Shown here: one piece after another, positions 17,835 to 24,941 of the stretch | Position numbering within the stretch: position 1 is the first letter of the stretch | How the letters are laid out: each line of letters begins with the position of its first letter | Assembly: GCF_013248995.1 (NCBI RefSeq) | Contig: NZ_JABRPK010000003.1 | Location: 1 to 53,321, forward strand | From: Frigoribacterium sp. VKM Ac-2836 | GTDB lineage: Bacteria > Actinomycetota > Actinomycetes > Actinomycetales > Microbacteriaceae | Length of the DNA: 53,321 bases | Direction: 5' to 3' | Made by a program: the position numbers and the translations under genes | The notes under the pieces: generated by a model | What the model saw: the letters and a program-made list of their open reading frames with translations, nothing else | What the model was told of the DNA's origin: nothing | The model's database searches: none

Positions 17835-19295
17835 TCAGCTGAGCTGGTTGGCCTCGACCCAGGCGAGGTACTCGGGGCTGACCGTCCCGGTGACGTAGTC
17901 GCCCGTGAAGCAGCTCATCTCGAGTTCGGTCACGTCGCTGCCCTCGGTGATGGCGGACTGCATGTCGGCGACCTCTTGGTAGATGAGGTGGTCGGCACCC
18001 AGCTCGCGGGCGATCTCGGGGATCTTGCGGTCGTGGGCGATCAGCTCGTGTCGGGACGGCATGTTGATGCCGTACACGTGGGGGAAGCGCACCGGGGGAG
18101 CGGCCGAGGTGAAGGTGACCTTGTTCGCACCGGCGGCCCGGGCCATCTCGACGATCTCGCGCGAGGTCGTACCTCGGACGATCGAGTCGTCGACGATCAG
18201 GATGTTCTTGCCCTTGAACTCGCTCGACATGGCGTTGAGCTTCTGGCGCACCGAGCGCTTGCGCTCGGCCTGCCCCGGCATGATGAAGGTGCGGCCGACG
18301 TAGCGGTTCTTGTAGAAGCCCTCGCGGTACTCGATGCCGAGCTTCTGCGCGACCTGCATGGCCGCGGGACGTGACGAGTCGGGGATCGGCATGACCACGT
18401 CGATGTCGCCGATCGGCGAGTGCGCAGCGATGGTGTCGGCCAGCCGGTTGCCGAGGCGCAGGCGGGCGTCGTAGACCGAGATGCCGTTCATGATCGAGTC
18501 GGGACGGGCCAGGTAGACGTACTCGAACGAGCAGGGGATGAGACGCGGGCTGGCGTGGCACTGCTTCGACACCATCTGGCCGTCGAGCGAGATGAAGACG
18601 GCCTCGCCCGGGGCGACGTCGCGGACGATCTCGTAGCCACCGGATTCGAGCACGAGGGACTCGGAGGCGGTGATCCATTCTTCACGGACGCCGTCGGCGG
18701 CCAGGCGGCGACCGAGCACCAGCGGGCGGATGCCGAACGGGTCGCGGAACGCCAGCAGGCCGTGGCCGGCGATCATCGCGATCGCCGCGTACGAGCCCTG
18801 GACGCGGTCGTGCACGCGCGTGACCGCGGCGAAGATCTGCTCGGGATCGAGCTCGCTGCCGTTCACCTGCTCTTGCAGTTCGTGCGCGAGCACGTTGACC
18901 AACAGCTCGGTGTCGCTGTTCGTGTTGAGGTGCCGACGGTCGACGTGGAACAGCTCGCTCGTGAGCTCTCGCGTGTTGGTCAGGTTGCCGTTGTGGATCA
19001 ACACGATGCCGTAGGGAGCGTTGACGTAGAACGGCTGCGCCTCTTGCTCGTTGGTGGCCGCTCCCTTGGTCGCGTAGCGCACGTGGCCGAGGCCCATGGT
19101 GCCGAGCAGGGCGCGCATGTCACGGGTGCGGAACCCCTCGCGAACCTGACCCTTGGTCTTGTGGACGTGGAAGATGCCGCCCTCGGCGGTGGCGATGCCG
19201 GTGCTGTCCTGCCCTCGGTGCTGCAGCAGGAGGAGCGAGTCGTAGACGAGTTGATTTGCTGGCTCGTGCGCGACGAGACCGACGATGCCGCACAT
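17835..19295 (-). CDS. purF: Amidophosphoribosyltransferase
   Basis: First committed step of purine synthesis: PRPP plus glutamine to phosphoribosylamine. 486 aa. The N-terminal MCGIVGLVAHE puts nucleophile Cys2 directly behind the initiator Met, so no propeptide is needed. The PRPP-binding loop is ILIVDDSIVRGTT. Of the four Fe-S ligand positions known in Bacillus PurF, only two cysteines remain recognisable (IPCSFEYVY and SCFTGDYVTG); PCFYGI is PHVYGI here. The cluster is therefore probably absent. Divergent from purM across 71 bp. Confidence 0.96.
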   Translation of the reverse strand: MCGIVGLVAHEPANQLVYDSLLLLQHRGQDSTGIATAEGGIFHVHKTKGQVREGFRTRDMRALLGTMGLGHVRYATKGAATNEQEAQPFYVNAPYGIVLIHNGNLTNTRELTSELFHVDRRHLNTNSDTELLVNVLAHELQEQVNGSELDPEQIFAAVTRVHDRVQGSYAAIAMIAGHGLLAFRDPFGIRPLVLGRRLAADGVREEWITASESLVLESGGYEIVRDVAPGEAVFISLDGQMVSKQCHASPRLIPCSFEYVYLARPDSIMNGISVYDARLRLGNRLADTIAAHSPIGDIDVVMPIPDSSRPAAMQVAQKLGIEYREGFYKNRYVGRTFIMPGQAERKRSVRQKLNAMSSEFKGKNILIVDDSIVRGTTSREIVEMARAAGANKVTFTSAAPPVRFPHVYGINMPSRHELIAHDRKIPEIARELGADHLIYQEVADMQSAITEGSDVTELEMSCFTGDYVTGTVSPEYLAWVEANQLS

Positions 19296-19366
19296 GCGGA
19301 TCTGGCTCCAGACCGTAGAGTTGGGGTTACCGCGACAGTCTAGAGCGACACCGAACGGATGAACGA
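19296..19366. promoter_or_regulatory. Divergent promoter region purF/purM
   Basis: The 71-bp gap between the two divergent purine genes must contain promoters for both. It includes a relatively A/T-rich centre (TAGAGTTGGGG and CAGTCTAGAG). I cannot place -35/-10 boxes with confidence. Confidence 0.5.
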
Positions 19367-20491
19367 ATGGCGACCTCCTCTGCCCACTCGACCAGCGCCT
19401 CCTACGCCGCAGCGGGGGTCGACACGGCCGCCGGCGACCGGGCGGTCGAGCTGATGAAGGCGGCGGTGGGCGCCACGCACGGCCCCGGCGTGGTCGGCGG
19501 CGTCGGCGGGTTCGCCGGTCTGTTCGACGTCTCCTTCCTCAAGGACTTCGACAAGCCGCTGCTCGCCACGTCCACCGACGGCGTCGGCACGAAGGTCGCC
19601 ATCGCGCAGGCGCTCGACAAGCACGACACGATCGGGCAAGACCTGGTCGGCATGGTCGTCGACGACATCGTCGTGGTCGGCGCCAGGCCGCTGATCATGA
19701 CCGACTACATCGCCTGCGGCCGCGTGGTCCCGACCCGCATCGCGTCGATCGTCGAGGGCATCGCCCGGGCCTGCAGCGAGACGGGCACCGCCCTCGTCGG
19801 TGGCGAGACCGCCGAGCACCCCGGTCTGCTCGGGCCCGACGACTACGACGTGGCGGGGGCCGCGGTCGGTGCGGTCGAGTCGGGCCGCCAGCTCGGCCCG
19901 CACCTCGTGACCGACGGCGACGTCGTACTCGCCCTCGCGTCGTCGGGCGTCCACTCCAACGGCTTCTCGCTCGTGCGACACATCCTGGCCTCACGCGACC
20001 TCGGCTACGACGACACCCTGCCCGAGTTCTCGGGCACCGTCGGCGAGGCGTTGCTCGAACCGACTCGGCTCTACACGTCGCCCCTGTTGCGCGTGCTCGA
20101 CGACCCCGCACTCGACGGCGCCGTCCACTCGCTCAGCCATGTCACCGGCGGTGGCATCGCGGCCAACCTCGCCCGGGTGCTACCCCTCGGGTCGTGGACC
20201 GAGGTCGACCGGTCGACCTGGTCGCCGCTGCCCGTCTTCCGGGTGCTGAGCGACCTCGCCGGATCGACCCTCGAGTCGAGCGAGGGCACCTGGAACCTCG
20301 GCATCGGCATGATCGCCGTCGTCGCCTCGTCACAGGCCGCTGCCGTCACCGCAGCGCTCGAGTCCGACGGCATCGCGACCTGGCCGGTCGGCACCGTCTC
20401 GACCGGGCCGCGGGACCTCGCCGGTTTCGAGCAAGGCGCCAAGGGAGTCGACGGAGGCGCGGTGCGACTCGTCGGGTCCTACGCGGGCTGA
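19367..20491 (+). CDS. purM: Phosphoribosylformylglycinamidine cyclo-ligase (AIR synthetase)
   Basis: Closes FGAM to AIR with ATP. 374 aa. Landmarks are SYAAAGVDTAAGD, LLATSTDGVGTKVAIA, GMVVDDIVVVGARPL, ALVGGETAEHPG, LASSGVHSNGFSLVR and HVTGGGIAANLARVLP. It is the only purine gene of this block on the plus strand. The ATG lies six bases after a weak purine-rich GGATGAACG. Confidence 0.96.
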   Translation: MATSSAHSTSASYAAAGVDTAAGDRAVELMKAAVGATHGPGVVGGVGGFAGLFDVSFLKDFDKPLLATSTDGVGTKVAIAQALDKHDTIGQDLVGMVVDDIVVVGARPLIMTDYIACGRVVPTRIASIVEGIARACSETGTALVGGETAEHPGLLGPDDYDVAGAAVGAVESGRQLGPHLVTDGDVVLALASSGVHSNGFSLVRHILASRDLGYDDTLPEFSGTVGEALLEPTRLYTSPLLRVLDDPALDGAVHSLSHVTGGGIAANLARVLPLGSWTEVDRSTWSPLPVFRVLSDLAGSTLESSEGTWNLGIGMIAVVASSQAAAVTAALESDGIATWPVGTVSTGPRDLAGFEQGAKGVDGGAVRLVGSYAG

Positions 20492-20601
20492 CCGCCGGAC
20501 ACGCCGCATGGCGTTCCGTCAGCGGCGGACGTACGATGGGCCCACGCCCGTGACGGGCGTGCTGACGACGAGGTCAGACCGGACGACGAAGGAGTCGACC
20601 C

Positions 20602-20823
20602 ATGAGCACCACCCACACCCCTCTTCCCGCTGTCTCCCGCACGTCGGTCGCCGCCCCGCGCAGTGCCCGGGTCAGCCGCGTTCCCGCAGATCCGGCGCCG
20701 CTGCGTTCTTCGGCGTCACCATTCACCGGCGGGCGCAAGGTCGCGGCCTTCACGGCCGGCGGCATGATCCTGCTGCTGGTCGTGGGCTTGTTGCCTGCGG
20801 TCGCGACGCTCGTGGGCGGCTGA
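20602..20823 (+). CDS. Small single-helix membrane protein
   Basis: 73 aa. AAGGAG seven bases before the ATG is one of the clearest ribosome sites in the window, which supports expression. An unstructured Ala/Pro/Arg/Ser N-terminal half is followed by one helix, KVAAFTAGGMILLLVVGLL, near the C-terminus. No known family recognised. Followed by a terminator hairpin. Confidence 0.65.
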   Translation: MSTTHTPLPAVSRTSVAAPRSARVSRVPADPAPLRSSASPFTGGRKVAAFTAGGMILLLVVGLLPAVATLVGG

Positions 20824-20875
20824 CCCGCGCCTCCGGACGGGCGATCGCCTCGACCGCACCGCACCGCACCGCACG

Positions 20876-20907
20876 ACGACGGCCCCTCGAGATCGAGGGG
20901 CCGTCGT
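20876..20907. terminator. Strong hairpin between the small membrane gene and the VOC gene
   Basis: A perfect 15-bp inverted repeat, ACGACGGCCCCTCGA (20876-20890) and its complement (20893-20907), followed by CCTGT. It lies between convergent genes, so it probably serves both. Just upstream are four GCACC tandem units. Confidence 0.75.
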
Positions 20908-20946
20908 CCTGTAATGCGCGTGGAACCGGTCGTGTGGGCCGACGCG

Positions 20947-21333
20947 TCAGAGGACGCAGAACTCGTTGCCCTCGGGGTCGGTGAGGACCACCCACGACAC
21001 GGCGTCGTCGTCTTGGCCGACCTGCGCACGGACGGCGCCCAGCGACTCGAGACGGGCGACCTCGTCGGCCTGCGTCGCCTGGCGGCTCTGGCCGTCGACC
21101 GGGCTCGGCCGGAAGTCGAGGTGGAGGCGGTTCTTGATCGTCTTGGCCTCGGGGACGCCCACGAAGAGCAGCCCGGGCAGCGTGTCGGCCGTGGGACGGA
21201 TCTCGGGCTCGTCGTCGTCGGACGAGACGATCACCCAACCGAGGGCGTCGGCCCACCAGCGCGCGAGCCGCACCGGATCGCTCGCGTCGACGACGACTTG
21301 CTCCCACACGAGGGAGGAGGACGAAGAACTCAT
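20947..21333 (-). CDS. VOC-family glyoxalase-like protein
   Basis: 128 aa from the ATG at 21333 (MSSSSSSLVWEQVVVDASDP); the longer open frame upstream would read through the DUF3073 spacer. One VOC fold: DASDPVRLARWWADALGW, RLHLDFRP and WVVLTDPEGNEFCVL, the usual C-terminal strand with the acidic metal ligand. It is of the short glyoxalase-like type with unknown substrate. Lies 13 bp after the DUF3073 gene on the same strand. Confidence 0.8.
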   Translation of the reverse strand: MSSSSSSLVWEQVVVDASDPVRLARWWADALGWVIVSSDDDEPEIRPTADTLPGLLFVGVPEAKTIKNRLHLDFRPSPVDGQSRQATQADEVARLESLGAVRAQVGQDDDAVSWVVLTDPEGNEFCVL

Positions 21334-21346
21334 CAGCCGACCGGCC

Positions 21347-21544
21347 TCAGGCGCTCTTGTTCTGGTCGTGTTCGGTGTCGTACTCGTCGTCGAAATCGTC
21401 GGCCCACTTGTCGACGTATTCGTCGCCGGAGTCGTTCTTCGTCGCCAACTCTTTTTCGAGTGCACCGTAGTTGGTGTCAGGGCTGAAGTACTTCAGCTCT
21501 CTGGCGACCTTGGTGTGCTTGGCTTTTTGACGGCCGCGCCCCAT
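21347..21544 (-). CDS. DUF3073 protein
   Basis: 65 aa, MGRGRQKAKHTKVARELKYF then a strongly acidic second half. This basic-then-acidic pattern is characteristic of DUF3073, a family confined to actinobacteria and often near purM/purF, as here. No function is known. Confidence 0.9.
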   Translation of the reverse strand: MGRGRQKAKHTKVARELKYFSPDTNYGALEKELATKNDSGDEYVDKWADDFDDEYDTEHDQNKSA

Positions 21545-21672
21545 GCGTGACCCCCTCTGAACTCGGCCCGGAAACGGTGTCGGACGACCCGGGAACTGCC
21601 GACAGGATGCTCTTGAAAAACTGGACCGATCTTATCATGTACCCCTAGCCCCGGCTGCCGCCTCGGACGGGC

Positions 21673-22917
21673 ATGATGGTCGGGATGACTGCAGGGGGCG
21701 AACGAGAGCGGACGCGGGTGGTCGTCGTCGGTGCGGGACAGGCCGGCCTGTCGGTCTCGTGGTACCTACGACGGCTCGGACTCGAGGGGGGCCGCGACCT
21801 CGTCGTGCTCGACCGAGGCCCCGGTACCGGAGGCGCATGGCAGCACCGCTGGGAGAGCCTGCGGTTGGGTGCCGCACACCGCGTGCACGACCTTCCGGGC
21901 ATGGCCGGCCTCGGTCTGGGCTTCGACGCGGCGGACCGGTCGGCCCCCGCTCGCGAGGTCGTCGCCGAGCAGTACGGCCGCTACGAAGCCGCACTCGGGC
22001 TCGACGTGCGGCGACCCGTCGAGGTGACCGCCGTGACCGGGCTGGGGGACGGGTTCTCGGTGCGGTGGGCGGGGCGCGCCTCCTCGGGTGCCGGGTCGGC
22101 GGCGGCCGCGGCGGCCGCGGCGGCCGCGGTGACGGGGGCGGAGGCGGGTTCGGGGCCGACCTCGGGTTCGGGGCCGGCTTCGCGTTCGGGGCCGGCTTCG
22201 GGAACGCTGTGGGCCGAGGTCGTGGTGAACGCGACCGGCACCTGGGGCTCCCCGTTCATCCCGTGGTACCCCGGGCGCGACACGTTCCTCGGTCGGCAGC
22301 TCCACACCTCGGACTACCGGGCGGCGGCCGATCTCGAGGGGCTCGACGTCGTCGTGGTGGGTGGTGGCACGAGCGCGATCGGCTTCGTGCTCGAGCTCGA
22401 CGGCGTCGCAGCCTCGACGACATGGGTGACGCGCCGGCCGGTGGACTGGCTCGACCAGGGCGAACTCGACGTCGAGTCGGCCGTCGCGGCCGTCGCCGAA
22501 CAGGACCGTGCGGCCCGGGCGGGCCAGGCGCTGCCGAGCATCGTCAGCGGCACCGGCGTCCCGCGCACCCGGCGCTTCGTGTCGGGCATCGAACGCGGCG
22601 TGCTGGTCGAACGGCCGATGTTCGCGTCGATCGAACCGCACGGCGTGCGCTGGGCGGACGGCACGTTCGCCCCGGCCGACGCCATCCTCTGGGCGACTGG
22701 GTTCCGCCCCGAGCTGCGACACCTCGCCCCGCTCGGGCTCCGGTCGGCCGACGGGGGAGTGAGCGTCGAGGGTGGGGCGTCCAGCCTCGACCCGCGGGTG
22801 TTCTTCGCAGGGTACGGGCCGCAGGCGTCGACCATCGGGGCGAACCGCGCGGGGCGGGCGATCGCGCGGCAGGTCGTGGCCCGGCTTTCGGAGAGCGACG
22901 CCGCGCGCCGCGGGTGA
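21673..22917 (+). CDS. FAD/NAD(P)-binding oxidoreductase with a low-complexity insertion
   Basis: 414 aa (the internal ATG at 21685 is an equally good start). It is flavin-monooxygenase/CzcO-like: N-terminal VVVVGAGQAGLSVSWYLRRL binds FAD, VVVVGGGTSAIGFVLEL around 228 binds NAD(P), and ATGFRPEL plus FFAGYGPQASTIGANRAGR close the fold. Residues about 137-178 are a run of Ala, then Gly/Ser/Pro repeats. They are encoded by tandem GCGGCCGCG units (22101-22127) and TTCGGGGCC-type units (22150-22202), not seen in typical family members. The C-terminal part has a decayed duplicate at 23333-23562. Confidence 0.85.
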   Translation: MMVGMTAGGERERTRVVVVGAGQAGLSVSWYLRRLGLEGGRDLVVLDRGPGTGGAWQHRWESLRLGAAHRVHDLPGMAGLGLGFDAADRSAPAREVVAEQYGRYEAALGLDVRRPVEVTAVTGLGDGFSVRWAGRASSGAGSAAAAAAAAAAVTGAEAGSGPTSGSGPASRSGPASGTLWAEVVVNATGTWGSPFIPWYPGRDTFLGRQLHTSDYRAAADLEGLDVVVVGGGTSAIGFVLELDGVAASTTWVTRRPVDWLDQGELDVESAVAAVAEQDRAARAGQALPSIVSGTGVPRTRRFVSGIERGVLVERPMFASIEPHGVRWADGTFAPADAILWATGFRPELRHLAPLGLRSADGGVSVEGGASSLDPRVFFAGYGPQASTIGANRAGRAIARQVVARLSESDAARRG

Positions 22918-22989
22918 GTCCTCGCGCCGCGCGCTGCGGGTGCGTCCTGGCGCCGTGCGCTGCGGGTGCGTCCTGGCGCCCGCGTCGTG
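22912..22989. repeat. Three 26-bp tandem repeats overlapping the oxidoreductase stop
   Basis: Units start at 22912, 22938 and 22964 and share GGGTGCGTCCTGGCGCC followed by a variable CGTGCGCTGC. The first unit includes the stop codon of the oxidoreductase gene. The rest of 22990-23332 holds the dispersed element copy B and no gene I can support. Confidence 0.75.
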
Positions 22990-23030
22990 GGTGCGCGTGC
23001 GGGGCGGTACGACCGCAGCGGAGGTGGACC

Positions 23031-23149
23031 GTGCCGAACCCGACCTGAGAGGGGGCGTCGGTGGTGCCGAACCCGACACTCGGCGGGCGACACGCCGACT
23101 GTCGCCTGCGTCGGACGGCGTGTCGCGCCTCCGTTGTCGCGATTTGCAC
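23031..23149 (-). repeat. Dispersed palindromic intergenic element, copy B
   Basis: Read on the minus strand this has the same blocks in the same order as copy C at 52358-52481: GTGCAAATCGCGACA, then GCGACACGCCG (complement of 23116-23126), then CGGCGTGTCGC (complement of 23087-23097), then GTGTCGGGTTCGGCAC (23064-23078) and GTCGGGTTCGGCAC (23031-23044). The central arms are a perfect 11-bp inverted repeat. It lies between an intact gene and its decayed duplicate. Confidence 0.8.
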
Positions 23150-23332
23150 AGGTGGGGGAGCCGAAGGGGTGGGCGGGGCGGCGGGTCAGGGGCGGTGGGG
23201 TGGGTGGATGTCGTGGGTGGCGGAGCAGACGGCGACGGAGGCCGCGGCGGACCAGGCCTGGGGGCGGCACGAGGCCGGGTACGGCACGGATGACGGCACC
23301 TCGGTGGCCGGGTCCCCGGAGTGCAGCTCGGG

Positions 23333-23562
23333 CGGACGCGATCATCTGGGCAACGGGGTTCCGGCTCGCGCTGCTTCACCTGTCGGAGCTGCATCTGCGC
23401 GAGCAGTCGGGCGGCGTGGCGGTGAGGGCGGGTGCTTCGAAGCGAGACCCGCGGATCTTCCTGGCGGGTTACGGGCTGCAGGCGTCCACCATCGGCGCGA
23501 ACCGCGCAGGCCGCAGCGTCGCGTGGCAGGTCTTGGCCCCGCTGGAGGCACGCCTCGTCTGA
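23333..23562 (+). pseudogene. C-terminal remnant of a duplicated FAD oxidoreductase
   Basis: Encodes ADAIIWATGFRLALLHLSEL ... RDPRIFLAGYGLQASTIGAN ... and stops at 23562. This aligns without gaps to the last 77 or so residues of the intact gene at 21673-22917 (ADAILWATGFRPELRHLAPL ... DPRVFFAGYGPQASTIGAN). There is no start, no FAD or NAD(P) motif and no upstream body. It is therefore a truncated tandem duplicate that has diverged moderately. Confidence 0.8.
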
Positions 23563-23679
23563 CCGAGGGAATGGCTGGTGGCGGGACGACTGTTGCAGCC
23601 GCCCGTCGAGCTGGGCGCTCACCGCAGGCTCTCGACGGGGCCTGTCGATATCGAGCCGCGGCCCACGGGACTTCAGACA

Positions 23680-23920
23680 GAGGAGACGTGCGGGCGTGTC
23701 CGTGATGAGGCGGAGTGCAGCTGCTCCAGCGACGCCAAACACGGGCGCGATGAGCAGGTGGGCGACGAGGGGAGTGCCCGCGAGGGTCTCCACCCCGAAA
23801 CCCAAGAGCCAGAACGAAATCGCGAAACGAGAGGAAGGTCACTTCAATGTGCGTGAGGTAGAAGCAGAACGACCGTACCGCGAAGGTCACGATCGCCGTC
23901 GGACGAAAGGCCGAGGGTCG
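23680..23920 (-). pseudogene. Frameshifted C-terminal remnant of a membrane acyltransferase
   Basis: On the minus strand one frame gives VTFAVRSFCFYLTHIEVTFL (from about 23890). After a frame change near 23800 another gives GVETLAGTPLVAHLLIAPVF and GVAGAAALRLITDTPARLL. Together they resemble the last two helices of acyltransferase-3 (OafA-like) proteins, where an SFxFYLxH motif precedes the final helices. No upstream body exists. The rest of 23563-23967 shows no gene. Confidence 0.5.
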
Positions 23921-23967
23921 TCAAGCAAGGTCGGTAAGCTCGCAAACATCAACTTGAGGGGCTTTTC

Positions 23968-24705
23968 TTGCACCAAGAACGCATGCACGGACTGGCGCTG
24001 CTCGCCGCGATCGCCTCCATCGTCACTCTCGCGGGTTGCGTAGCCGGACCTCGCGTCTCCGAGTCGACGAGTCCGCCAGCGGGGTCGGGGAGCTCGGCGC
24101 CTGCTTCGCTCGCGCCGGAAGTCACGTCGAACGTGAGTGTGACCCGGGGCGCGACTCCTCTCAAGACGCTATTCGTCGGGGACTCGCTCACCGCGGGTCT
24201 TTACGCATCCGCGGCCGATCGTGGCTTCCGGCCGCTCATGGTGCAGGCCCTCGAGGCGAATGGCCCCGTTACCGAGGATCAGGGGTTCCAGGTCGACGCG
24301 ACGACGTCGGAGGTGCGACAGGTGGCCTCGGTAGGCACCGACCAGGACCTTGCGATCGTCCAACTGGGCACCAACGACGTTGATGCCACACCGCTCCCGA
24401 CCTTCGAGGCCGACTATGGGGAGACCCTCCGTGCGATCCGGGAATCGTCGCCTGGGGTCGTCTTCGTCTGCGCGGGCGTCTGGCGAGGAGCCGACGAAGC
24501 CGCGGCTTACGACGACGTCGTCCAGTCCGAGTGTGCAGCCCAGGGCGGTGCGTTCCGACCGATGAGCGATCTGTTCGAGGTGGACTCCAATAGAGGGCCG
24601 GCAGGGCGCGTGGCTCAGGGCGGTGTAAGCGACGACTTCCATCCGAACGACGCCGGGTATGCAGCCATCGCGCACCGGCTGCTCGGGGCGATCGCCCAGA
24701 ATTAA
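23968..24705 (+). CDS. SGNH-hydrolase-like lipoprotein
   Basis: 245 aa from TTG 23968, which has GAGGGG seven bases upstream; ATG 23983 is the alternative. The signal peptide LALLAAIASIVTLAGC ends in a lipobox (L-A-G-C), so the protein should be lipid-anchored outside the membrane. A Ser/Pro-rich linker follows. SGNH blocks are GDSLTAGLY (catalytic Ser), LGTNDVD (Asn) and DDFHPNDAGY (Asp/His). Family members are esterases/deacylases that often act on polysaccharides. Position at the head of the exopolysaccharide locus suggests a polymer-modifying role, which is an inference. Confidence 0.82.
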   Translation: MHQERMHGLALLAAIASIVTLAGCVAGPRVSESTSPPAGSGSSAPASLAPEVTSNVSVTRGATPLKTLFVGDSLTAGLYASAADRGFRPLMVQALEANGPVTEDQGFQVDATTSEVRQVASVGTDQDLAIVQLGTNDVDATPLPTFEADYGETLRAIRESSPGVVFVCAGVWRGADEAAAYDDVVQSECAAQGGAFRPMSDLFEVDSNRGPAGRVAQGGVSDDFHPNDAGYAAIAHRLLGAIAQN

Positions 24706-24758
24706 CGTTCTGCGCAAGCCCCTTGAGCCGGCTGACAGCCGATGACGGCCACTACCTG

Positions 24759-24823
24759 CTCACGTTACGTTTACGCTACGTGTTCCCCGATAGTCATGGC
24801 GAACACGAGCAATGTGCAAGTAT
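24759..24823 (+). promoter_or_regulatory. Candidate control region of the wzc-like operon
   Basis: This A/T-richer stretch holds CACGTTACGTTTACGCTACG with TTACG repeats inside CACGT...ACGTG arms (24761-24782) and the motif TGCAAGTAT (24815-24823). The same TGCAAGTAT, in the same A/T-rich setting, occurs at 41580-41588, about 100 bp before the related decayed wzc start at 41687. Conservation ahead of two diverged copies suggests a regulatory or promoter element. Confidence 0.5.
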
Positions 24824-24869
24824 TGGGCCCGGCCTGACGTGACGATGTTTCGCTGCTGACGCAGTCGCG

Positions 24870-24897
24870 TTGCTCATTGCTCATTGCTCGTTGCTCG
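24870..24897. repeat. Heptanucleotide tandem repeat upstream of wzc
   Basis: Four consecutive 7-bp units (TTGCTCA twice, then TTGCTCG twice) 45-72 bp before the TTG start of the wzc-like gene. The unit length is not a multiple of three. It lies in the leader or promoter, so length changes could alter expression rather than frame. Confidence 0.75.
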
Positions 24898-24941
24898 TCA
24901 TCACGGGGCCATCCCGGGGGATCGTCGCTTCCTGACCCCCC

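Noticed and set aside
22912-23330. A protein-coding gene between the oxidoreductase and its remnant
   Set aside because: Frames here come from tandem repeats and the palindromic element; the translation is Arg/Gly-rich with no start site or motif.
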